This document shows, piece by piece, positions 26,623 through 33,772 of a stretch of DNA of 64,000 nucleotides. The stretch lies in contig NZ_CP023275.1 in assembly GCF_002309535.1 (NCBI RefSeq), positions 2,418,001-2,482,000 of the forward strand, written 5' to 3'. The position numbers and the translations under genes are program-made. The stretch is from Sulfurospirillum diekertiae (GTDB taxonomy: Bacteria; Campylobacterota; Campylobacteria; Campylobacterales; Sulfurospirillaceae). The first letter of the stretch is position 1; each line of letters starts with the position of its first letter. The notes below the pieces were generated by a model, which saw only the letters and a list, made by a program, of their open reading frames with translations, searched no databases and had not been told where the DNA came from.

Positions 26623-27441
26623 TTACCAAGAATCGCTACTGGAATCACTCATGCTATCACCCGAAGAACTATCATCCCATGAAGCACTATCGTTAATGCC
26701 AAAGTCATTGTCTCCAAAATCAGAAGAAGACGGTTGTGGGGTAGTGTCCACGGGGGGCGCAGTATGGGTTCCTACGTTGGGCGTTGAGGCGTTGTTATTG
26801 GCAAAATGGTTAAACAACGCTTCACCTGCAGCCACGCCAACGCCTGCGGCAAGTCCTGTCGCCAATCCTGAAGCGATGCCACTTCCCATTCCTCCACCTT
26901 GTGGACTGGAAGGATTCATAGGAGCATTGTTAGGATAGGACGCAGTAGGAGGTGTTCCACCGTTCAAGCCATTGTTGGAAGATGTAGACTTTCGGCTAAA
27001 CGCTGATCGAATAAGGAAAACAAAGACAAGTGCACCTCCCCCAAAGAGCAATGCGGTTGTCCATGGAAAAGGTTTAGTGGAAGAAGATGCGCTTTGATGC
27101 TCATTAGAGAGAGTCTTAGGAGCACCCAAGAGTCCTAGCTTATCTTTAAGCGTTTGAATCGCTTGTGGTTTGGCAAATGGCAATCCTGGCTCTAACTGCT
27201 CAGCAACGCTAAGTTCAGAACGCGCTTGCGTAATTTGACCTTGGGCTGAGAGTATTTCAGCATTGACAAAGTGCGCTTTAGCGCTTTGCGGATGTGCTTT
27301 TAAAACCTCTTCAACCATTGTGTGTGCTTCACTGAGTTTACCCGCTTGCGCTGCTTCGTAAACTTGGTGTATCGTAGGCTCTGCATGTGCGACACTCACC
27401 ACGAAAATGAGAACCGTTAAAAATCCAAATATTTTTTTCAC
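26623..27441 (-). CDS. TPR-repeat membrane protein with Gly/Ser-rich tail
   Basis: 272 residues. A signal peptide or anchor (about 1-20, ending AHA) is followed by two TPR-like units (about 25-95: AAQAGKLSEAHTMVEEVLKAHPQSAKAHFVNAEILSAQGQ). A membrane helix lies near 129-145. A Gly/Pro/Asn-rich stretch contains a hydrophobic Gly-rich segment (GGGMGSGIASGLATGLAAGVGVAAGEALF). The end is an acidic, Ser-rich tail (DSASWDDSSSGDSMSDSSSDSW). Similar tails occur in proteins annotated as 'tetratricopeptide repeat protein' in Proteobacteria; the function is unknown. Confidence 0.85.
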   Translation of the reverse strand: MKKIFGFLTVLIFVVSVAHAEPTIHQVYEAAQAGKLSEAHTMVEEVLKAHPQSAKAHFVNAEILSAQGQITQARSELSVAEQLEPGLPFAKPQAIQTLKDKLGLLGAPKTLSNEHQSASSSTKPFPWTTALLFGGGALVFVFLIRSAFSRKSTSSNNGLNGGTPPTASYPNNAPMNPSSPQGGGMGSGIASGLATGLAAGVGVAAGEALFNHFANNNASTPNVGTHTAPPVDTTPQPSSSDFGDNDFGINDSASWDDSSSGDSMSDSSSDSW

Positions 27442-27534
27442 GACAACATTCCTTTAGAGGATAATATAATAGTGAAATAGTAACGCAATAGTTTTAATAG
27501 CGATTAAATAGACTTTTACGCATATCTCTATGGC

Positions 27535-30027
27535 TTAAAGTTCTTTTGTTTTAGGCGTTCCGAACGCTTTAAACGTTATCAGCAATAACGGTGAGAGCAA
27601 GAGATCGGCAACAATGGCAACAAAGATTGTAGCGACAGTCAAAAGTCCAAATACAATGGTTGGAACAAAGTTGGATGTCACCAAAACCATAAACCCTATC
27701 ACGGTTACGCCAGCGCAATAATACATAGGATTACCAACACTTGCATGCGATCTCACCATTGAGGCAACATAATCACCATCTTTTTTAAGTTCAGCTCTAA
27801 ATCGCAGATAATAATAAACGGTATTGTTCATCGCCATATCAAAAGCAATGGCAGCAATGGTGATATTCATAATGTCCAGAGGTATTTTAAAGACACCCAT
27901 AATTCCAAATACGATGCCAATAGGAATAATATTGACAACAATCGCAATAAGCCCTATTTTAACAGATCTAAATAAAAATAAGAACATCAATCCTAGTATA
28001 GATATGGTTTCACCCACGGTTAAAATCTGAGTTTGATAGAGGGATTGGAGCATATTATTGTATAAAACCATCATTCCCACAATATCAAAATCACTCTCTT
28101 TCAAGCCAATTTCTTTTTCCAATCCTGCTCTTATGGTATTGATTAACTCTTCGCGCCTGAGATCTTTTGAAGAATCTTTGATACGTATGATAAATCGTGC
28201 TTCATCGTTTTCAATGTTAATATACGAATCTAAAAGCATATTTTTATCTTCCTCGGGAAGTGCTTTATAAAGAATTCCCAGTTCAAAGCTGTCCAACCCT
28301 TGCCCGTTTTTAATGATTTTCCCAACCCTTAAGAGTGTTGCAAGCGATGATACATTTCCAACATTATTCATGCTTTCAAGAAATGTTTGAATTTTTAATA
28401 TTTCTTCCATCTTTTGGTCGGTAAACCAGTATTGCGCTTCACCGCTTTGTTTGTTAAACTCTTCTTCAAAACTATCAAGTACGCTAGGATCTGAACTTTT
28501 ATCCAGCGTTACCTGTTTTTTAGGAAATCTTACGACCACTTCAAGGGGTGTTGTCCCCCCTAAGTTTTCATCAATTTTTTTCATACCTTGGTAGATTTCT
28601 GTTTTATCTCTAAAATAATTAATCATACTGTTTTCAACGACAAGCTGTGTTGTTCCAACGATACTAAAAATGACAACAGCAAGAGAACCCAGATAAATTG
28701 TTTTCGGATACGCTTTAACGGCATTGGCACACGCCAATGTTAATTTAGTAAATTTGTCATATGTTAAGACAGGAGCTTTTTTCTTCAAAGCCATCAACAT
28801 TGCAGGTGAAAATATAATGGCAAAAAGGAAAGAGATACACGATGCCACGGCCATCATCCATCCAAAATTCATAACCGGAAGGATGCCACTGCTGATAAGC
28901 GACATATACGCAACGATTGAGCTACATACAACAAACGACATCGGTAAAACCATTTTTCCCATCGTAATGGCAATGATCTCTTTTTGCGATAACTCAGGAT
29001 TTTTGATGTAGTTTTCACGGTAATTGGAGACAAGGTGAATGGACAAAGAGATCGCCATAATAAGCTGCATGGAGACAAAATTGGAAGAAATAACGGTGAC
29101 TTCTAATCCAAAAAGGGTGTAGAGTCCCGCCGTTATCACAACCGCAGAAAATGCCACCGTAACAGGGATCAATACATACCGTAACTGTCTAAAAATGATC
29201 CAAAGCACTAAGATCATAATGAGAATGACCGAGATACCATACGTTTTAATGTCATCTTTGACAAAGCTAATCATGTCATCCGCAACCATCATAACGCCGC
29301 CTAAAAAGAGCTGCCCGCTATCTTTATGCATATCGATAATATCTCTCACCTCTTTAATCACGCTATGCGATTTGTCCTTGACGACCTCTCTATACTCTTT
29401 AAACTCTTTTTGAATGTGTTTAAGTTGAAGAGATTCCTCTTTGGTGAGTTTTTCTACTTTTTGTTTATCCAGAAGCGCATTGCGAGCTTTGACAAACTCC
29501 ATGTATTTTGTATCATCTTTTAAATTGATCAGAATGCCCGTTGTTTTAAAATCCGCACTGACAAGATTGTTTTTATAAATAGGACTGGTTGTAAACTCCT
29601 CTTGCACCATGGTCTTGTTAATATCTTTGCTTTCAAGCGTTCGTATGTCATCAATAAACTCTTTGATAGACCGAGGTGGACTCTCAAGCAGCGGAACATC
29701 CAAAATGCTCACGACACTTTTCACGCTATCCACTTTTAAAAGTGCTTCTTTAAGACTTCTGATCGTATTGAGACTCTTCTCAGAAAGCATAGGATCATTG
29801 GGTGAAAAGGAGATGACAAGATAGTCCGAACTGGTATAGCGTTTGTGAATCTCTCTGGTAAGTTGAAGGTCTTTATCGTTTTCAAGGAGCAATGTTTCAG
29901 CGGAGGCATCTACACTGAGATGTACCGCAAAATACCCAAGGAACAGTGTCACTAAAAGCAGGATTGATAAAACGATTTTATGATTTTTGGTTATAAAGTC
30001 CGAATACATTTCTACATATTTTTCCAC
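27535..30027 (-). CDS. RND-superfamily/MMPL-type exporter
   Basis: 830 residues. Two halves each have one membrane helix, a large periplasmic loop and a five-helix bundle. Helix 1 is near 17-35. The first bundle is about 260-415 (LIMILVLWIIFRQLRYVLIPVTVAFSAVVITAGLYTLFG), and the second half begins near 440. The family is the 'predicted exporter of the RND superfamily' (MMPL), related to hopanoid or lipid transporters; no periplasmic adaptor or outer-membrane partner gene is adjacent. The substrate cannot be predicted. Confidence 0.9.
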   Translation of the reverse strand: MEKYVEMYSDFITKNHKIVLSILLLVTLFLGYFAVHLSVDASAETLLLENDKDLQLTREIHKRYTSSDYLVISFSPNDPMLSEKSLNTIRSLKEALLKVDSVKSVVSILDVPLLESPPRSIKEFIDDIRTLESKDINKTMVQEEFTTSPIYKNNLVSADFKTTGILINLKDDTKYMEFVKARNALLDKQKVEKLTKEESLQLKHIQKEFKEYREVVKDKSHSVIKEVRDIIDMHKDSGQLFLGGVMMVADDMISFVKDDIKTYGISVILIMILVLWIIFRQLRYVLIPVTVAFSAVVITAGLYTLFGLEVTVISSNFVSMQLIMAISLSIHLVSNYRENYIKNPELSQKEIIAITMGKMVLPMSFVVCSSIVAYMSLISSGILPVMNFGWMMAVASCISFLFAIIFSPAMLMALKKKAPVLTYDKFTKLTLACANAVKAYPKTIYLGSLAVVIFSIVGTTQLVVENSMINYFRDKTEIYQGMKKIDENLGGTTPLEVVVRFPKKQVTLDKSSDPSVLDSFEEEFNKQSGEAQYWFTDQKMEEILKIQTFLESMNNVGNVSSLATLLRVGKIIKNGQGLDSFELGILYKALPEEDKNMLLDSYINIENDEARFIIRIKDSSKDLRREELINTIRAGLEKEIGLKESDFDIVGMMVLYNNMLQSLYQTQILTVGETISILGLMFLFLFRSVKIGLIAIVVNIIPIGIVFGIMGVFKIPLDIMNITIAAIAFDMAMNNTVYYYLRFRAELKKDGDYVASMVRSHASVGNPMYYCAGVTVIGFMVLVTSNFVPTIVFGLLTVATIFVAIVADLLLSPLLLITFKAFGTPKTKEL

Positions 30028-30267
30028 GAAAATTTTCCATTCAATTTTAATTTTTCAAGCGTTTTGTTGGATAATTTAGAATAACTACCATTGAGTCTGC
30101 AGTATCGTTGCTTTTTCTCTCAAACATTTCGCTATTTTATTTGTTGAATTATATCTTTTTTCAAACACATTTCCTTAATTATGGTTTGACAAAGCACCAA
30201 ATACAAGCATATCAATCCCCTATAAAGCTCTTTTTTACTTTGACTTCGTTAGAATAATTCACCTTTT

Positions 30268-30367
30268 GCGGGGGTATGTGACTCTGGTGTGCACCACGGC
30301 CTTCAAAGCCGATTGGGTGGGCGGTTGACCGTCTGCTGGTAGGTTCGATTCCTACACCCTCTCGCCA
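30268..30367 (+). tRNA. selC: tRNA-Sec (anticodon TCA)
   Basis: A 100-nt tRNA with encoded CCA. The anticodon loop CTTCAAA (TCA at 30303-30305) is closed by CGGC/GCCG. The long extra arm (about 30312-30337) and the T arm GTAGG-TTCGATT-CCTAC are clear. The 8-bp acceptor stem GCGGGGGT/ACCCTCTC has one mismatch at the second pair and one G-T wobble, which is the only oddity. It decodes UGA as selenocysteine, as needed by fdhA in this window. Confidence 0.93.
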
Positions 30368-30411
30368 ACTCTCAAACACTACACAACTTTACGACACTAC
30401 AATGGAACATT

Positions 30412-30627
30412 ATGGGCGAAGAAAACAAAAAGAAGCCCTCATCAAAACCCTCAGTGGCACGGTTCAACTTAAAAGCTGAGCTCATTGAAAAATTTATTAA
30501 CGACCATTTAATGCAATTAGATGACACAGATGCGATAGAAAGTGCATTTGAAAGCTTTTGGGATGCCGAGAAAAAGAAGCCTATGAGTCTTTTTACATTT
30601 AAAAAAAACCTTAAATACATACTTTGA
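30412..30627 (+). CDS. Small hypothetical protein next to selC
   Basis: 71 residues, highly charged, predicted helical and soluble (KAELIEKFINDHLMQLDDTDAIESAFESFWDAEKKKPMSLFTFKKNLKYIL). It starts 44 nt after the tRNA CCA end, with a GGA-containing stretch upstream. It has the amphipathic pattern of a type I restriction or DUF-type accessory domain, but I do not recognise it. Co-transcription with selC is possible from the spacing. Confidence 0.6.
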   Translation: MGEENKKKPSSKPSVARFNLKAELIEKFINDHLMQLDDTDAIESAFESFWDAEKKKPMSLFTFKKNLKYIL

Positions 30628-30865
30628 CCATAGGTTATTACCTCCACTTTTAACACTATTTCACCTTCTACTATTTTTGTGAGTAGCTTCATTTCTTATG
30701 AGACTGGCAAAGATACTATTGCTTTTGTTACAAATACAGAAAAATTTATTCCTATATATATTTAATTTTTAATATTAATATTAAAAATTTATAAAAGTCA
30801 TTTTCACGTCGTTTTCATCTGTTAAATTAAGGAGCATTTAAATAAAACTTTAAAAGGAGAAACGT

Positions 30866-32083
30866 ATGAGACTAGCTAAACTTAGCTTGGTGGCTATCGT
30901 AGTTGCTGGACTTGCATCGAGTGCATTTGCAGCTTCAACAACATTGGAGGACGCATTTAAAAATGGTAAAGTAAGTGGTGAGTTTAGAGCTTACTATTTT
31001 AGTAAAACTGACAGTGCGGGCAACAATAGAGAAGATCTTTTCACGACAGGTATTTTGCTTAACTATAAAACAGATACATTATATGGTTTGGGTGCTAATT
31101 TTACAGCGCAAGGTAACGCTTCACCATTTGCTACGGATGCGGACAAAGTCAGATTTAATAGCGATGAATACGGCACGGGCGCTGTTCTTTCAGAAGCATA
31201 TCTTTCATATACCCTCGGCAAAACAACTGCTCAAATTGGCCGTATGTTTATCGATACACCTCTTGTAAGCAGTAGTGGTTCAAGAATGACGAAAGAAGCA
31301 TTTGAAGGTGTTACTGTCGTAAATACAGACCTACCAAATACAACATTAATTGCTGGTTATGTTCAAAAATTCCAATCTAGAACCGATGGTAAGGGTAATG
31401 TTGGTAAATTTACAAAATCATTTGCAACAGGTTCTGCGGATGCTGTTGATCTTGACAATGGTGCTTATACCTTAGTAGTTATCAACAAATCAATTCCTGG
31501 ATTAACATTAACAGGTGCTTACGCCTATGCAGATGTCGAAGATGTAGATGGTATCCATTTAGGATATGTTGAAGCATTGTATACAGGTAAAGCAGGTGAT
31601 TTTGGGTATACCCTTGCTGCTCAAGACTATTACAATAGCTTCAAAAATGCCGCAGGATTTGCAGATGATTCAATCAATGCATATGGTCTTAAAGCAGGTT
31701 TGAGTTTTAAAGGTCTAAATGGTTATGTAGCATACTCTAAAACGAGCAATGACGATGTAGCTAGCGGTAATATTATTTCTGGATTAGGGAATGGTGCTGA
31801 CTTACTTTATACCGATCCTGTTTTCTCTACTCCAGGATATCAAAAAAATACCGATACGTATGCTGTTGATTTAAATTACGACATTACAGCGGCAGCAAAT
31901 GTTGGTGCCCGTTATGTAGAGTCTGATTTCAATGACAATACAAAAGGTTCATACACCTCTCTTTACGCTTCTTACAAATTTGACGGTGCTTTGAAAAACT
32001 TCAAATTAGGTGCTGAGTTTGAGTCTAAAGGTAAAGACAAAGATGGTGATCAGTTGAGATTTAAAGCCAACTACAAATTCTAA
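30866..32083 (+). CDS. Outer-membrane porin (OprD-like, Campylobacterota major porin)
   Basis: 405 residues with a signal peptide (about 1-22, ending SAFA-A) and a ribosome site AAAGGAG. The mature chain alternates short beta strands, begins TTLEDAFKNGKVSGEFRAYYFSKTD and ends in a phenylalanine (FKANYKF), as outer-membrane barrels do. The N-terminal motif FKNGKVSGEFR-YYF is typical of the OprD-like porins in this phylum. Codon use looks like a highly expressed gene. It is a monocistronic unit with its own terminator. Confidence 0.92.
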   Translation: MRLAKLSLVAIVVAGLASSAFAASTTLEDAFKNGKVSGEFRAYYFSKTDSAGNNREDLFTTGILLNYKTDTLYGLGANFTAQGNASPFATDADKVRFNSDEYGTGAVLSEAYLSYTLGKTTAQIGRMFIDTPLVSSSGSRMTKEAFEGVTVVNTDLPNTTLIAGYVQKFQSRTDGKGNVGKFTKSFATGSADAVDLDNGAYTLVVINKSIPGLTLTGAYAYADVEDVDGIHLGYVEALYTGKAGDFGYTLAAQDYYNSFKNAAGFADDSINAYGLKAGLSFKGLNGYVAYSKTSNDDVASGNIISGLGNGADLLYTDPVFSTPGYQKNTDTYAVDLNYDITAAANVGARYVESDFNDNTKGSYTSLYASYKFDGALKNFKLGAEFESKGKDKDGDQLRFKANYKF

Positions 32084-32098
32084 TTTTTTCTTTCTTAG

Positions 32099-32128
32099 CC
32101 CACTTCATTTTGAAGTGGGTTCCTTTTT
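32099..32128 (+). terminator. Rho-independent terminator of the porin gene
   Basis: The 9-bp stem CCCACTTCA/TGAAGTGGG (32099-32107 with 32111-32119) has a 3-nt loop, followed by TTCCTTTTT. It is placed 16 nt after the stop. Confidence 0.9.
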
Positions 32129-32146
32129 AAATAGTCTATTCATGAT

Positions 32147-33448
32147 TTATTCTTTTTCATTTTCTTGTTTCTCAGCCCCACTCCTTATAATATCTATACC
32201 GTACTTATCACGTAGTTTGGTCAGTTTCTCAGACAACCGTTTTGACTTCTCGTCCTCCTCTACATGTAAAAGGGAAAAGGTCTTGGTTTGTGAAGGCGTG
32301 ATGAAGTTTGAAAGCGCCAAGCCTAGATGCAAAATTCCATAATGGGGGTGAGTGTCAAGTGATGAAAACATCTGAACAACCCACTCACGGTACAAACCCT
32401 CGCTAAAAGAGCGATCAAGCGTTTGGGAGCTTTTAGATGAAATGCCATTTTCATAACGCAGATATAAATAATAAGTCGTTGGGTGCAAATCCAGCTTCGC
32501 AATCGTATAAGAGAGATGACGTGAGAGAATAATTGCACGGCGCAACACCTCATCACGGTTATGAATGACATGAAAATTGCGCGAAATGCCGATGGAACGA
32601 CGATCTCGCTTGGTCACCACGGGATCATTATCAACCCCGCTGATGCGCGCAAGCAAGTCTTTACCGATGGTGCCCCACGCGGAAACAAGCTTATGATGCT
32701 CCAACACCTCGCCCAAAGTTGCAATACCATAGCTTTCAAACTTTTTCTGAAGCACCCGCCCGATGCCAGGAAAGGTTGCAATGGGCATCAAAGAGATAAA
32801 CGAAGCGATCTCATGTTGAGGAACTAACGTCAGTCCATAGGGTTTGCGAAAATCTGTCGCAAGTTTTGCGATCCACTTGGAACTTGAGGCTCCAATAGAA
32901 ATGGGCAGATCAAATTTCTCTAAAATCTCTTTTTGCAAGGATGCAATAAAAGCGTGCGTTGCTTCCTCTTTCACCCATCCCCTTAAATCGCCCCAAAACT
33001 CATCAATGCTGTACTGCTCCAAGATGGGGATTTTGGTCTGTAAAAAAGCTTTGAGTTTGGTGGAAAGCAGTTGATAAAAAAGATGGTCACTAGGTACAAT
33101 GAGAAGCTTCGGGCACATCACCAGTGCATCACGAAGCGAAGTGCCTGTTTTGATGCCGTACTTTTTGGCTTCGTAACTCTTCGCAATCACAATCCCATGA
33201 ACACGCCCTTTTTCATCCATAAACTCGCTTTTCCACGCCTCTTTATCGAAGCTTGAAAATGTTTTTTTATGTTGAATGAGTCCATTGAAACCACCCACGG
33301 ACTCGGTCATGACGCTTTCACTATCAAGCGTACTAAAGATTTTAGCATCACTACTTTTGCACACAACAACTGGCTTACCTTTCAAAAAAGGTGTCCTCGT
33401 TCGTTCAGCAGAGACAAAAAAACAGTCCAAATCCAGATGAATAATCAC
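32147..33448 (-). CDS. Y-family DNA polymerase (DinB/UmuC-like)
   Basis: 433 residues. The catalytic motifs are LDLDCFFVSAER (N-terminus, metal-binding Asp) and EQYSIDEFWGDL (SIDE). A helix-hairpin-helix region follows (ATFPGIGRVLQKKFESYGIATLGEV). Relative to standard DinB, about 50 extra residues (about 33-80, ending DEKGRVHG) separate the PVVVC strand from the AKSYEAKKYGIKTG motif. The protein performs translesion synthesis. No processivity-clamp motif was confirmed at the C-terminus. Confidence 0.9.
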   Translation of the reverse strand: MIIHLDLDCFFVSAERTRTPFLKGKPVVVCKSSDAKIFSTLDSESVMTESVGGFNGLIQHKKTFSSFDKEAWKSEFMDEKGRVHGIVIAKSYEAKKYGIKTGTSLRDALVMCPKLLIVPSDHLFYQLLSTKLKAFLQTKIPILEQYSIDEFWGDLRGWVKEEATHAFIASLQKEILEKFDLPISIGASSSKWIAKLATDFRKPYGLTLVPQHEIASFISLMPIATFPGIGRVLQKKFESYGIATLGEVLEHHKLVSAWGTIGKDLLARISGVDNDPVVTKRDRRSIGISRNFHVIHNRDEVLRRAIILSRHLSYTIAKLDLHPTTYYLYLRYENGISSKSSQTLDRSFSEGLYREWVVQMFSSLDTHPHYGILHLGLALSNFITPSQTKTFSLLHVEEDEKSKRLSEKLTKLRDKYGIDIIRSGAEKQENEKE

Positions 33449-33458
33449 GCAAAACCTT

Positions 33459-33470
33459 TTTACATGTAAA
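33459..33470. repeat. TTTACATGTAAA palindrome copy
   Basis: It lies 10 nt upstream of the polymerase start codon on the minus strand, where a ribosome site would be; a member of the dispersed family. Confidence 0.9.
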
Positions 33471-33596
33471 GATAAAAACAGTATAGACGAATTTCAAAAA
33501 AAGCTTCAAAAATATTTCTATATGAAATCTTTTACTGAGTCAACGTAGCCACAAAATTTTTCATCTCTTGTCACCCATTTATTTAAAAAATTTAGC

Positions 33597-33602
33597 TACA
33601 AT
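33597..33602 (+). promoter_or_regulatory. Candidate -10 box (TACAAT) of the mgtA leader
   Basis: Transcription would begin near 33609, directly before the first leader stem at 33615. No clear -35 is visible, as is common in this phylum. Confidence 0.45.
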
Positions 33603-33614
33603 TCTACGCAAATA

Positions 33615-33772
33615 AAACCACCTAAAAAGAAAGGAGCAGTCATGGACGATCACCCGAGTTCTCGTAAAGTCTGCTCCTTTGTAGGTGGTTTGTTTTTGCC
33701 CTGCACAAAACTTTAAATCAGCCGACTCTAAGCCCTAAACCACCTTCTTAACATTATAAGAAGGAATGAGCT
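33615..33772 (+). promoter_or_regulatory. Structured mgtA leader: double-stem hairpin, alternative pairing and RBS-masking hairpin
   Basis: Stem 1 pairs AAACCACCTA (33615-33624) with TAGGTGGTTT (33682-33691). Stem 2 pairs AAAGGAGCAG (33630-33639) with CTGCTCCTTT (33671-33680). A T-rich run (33689-33696) follows, so the unit resembles an intrinsic terminator. A second copy of AAACCACCT (33737-33745) could pair instead with 33683-33691. That copy overlaps the hairpin CCTTCTTA/TAAGAAGG (33743-33750 with 33757-33764), which buries the mgtA ribosome site (AAGGA, 33761-33765). All pairings are read directly; the switching mechanism is inference. Confidence 0.7.
33642..33716 (+). CDS. 24-residue leader peptide upstream of mgtA
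   Basis: The ATG has a near-ideal AAAGGAG five nt upstream. The peptide begins MDDHPSSRK and has two cysteines and a hydrophobic middle (VGGLFLP). Its ribosome site is the 5' arm of stem 2, and its codons cover the 3' arms of both leader stems, so translation and leader folding exclude each other. An acidic-proline start recalls MgtL of enterobacteria (MEPDP...), where such residues destabilise ribosomes at low Mg2+. Homology is not claimed. Confidence 0.55.
   Translation: MDDHPSSRKVCSFVGGLFLPCTKL

Larger units (their letters stand above)
33449..33772. other. Intergenic region of 324 nt between the polymerase gene and mgtA
   Basis: Near the polymerase start it holds a TTTACATGTAAA (33459-33470). 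The first 110 nt otherwise show no feature. From about 33597 it holds the promoter-like box, leader ORF and structured leader of mgtA, described separately. Confidence 0.8.

Noticed and set aside
33615-33764. mgtA leader as a known Mg2+ riboswitch (M-box) or a simple terminator of the upstream gene
   Set aside because: No M-box sequence pattern is visible, and the upstream gene is divergent, so there is no transcript to terminate. The structure includes a leader ORF and alternative pairings.
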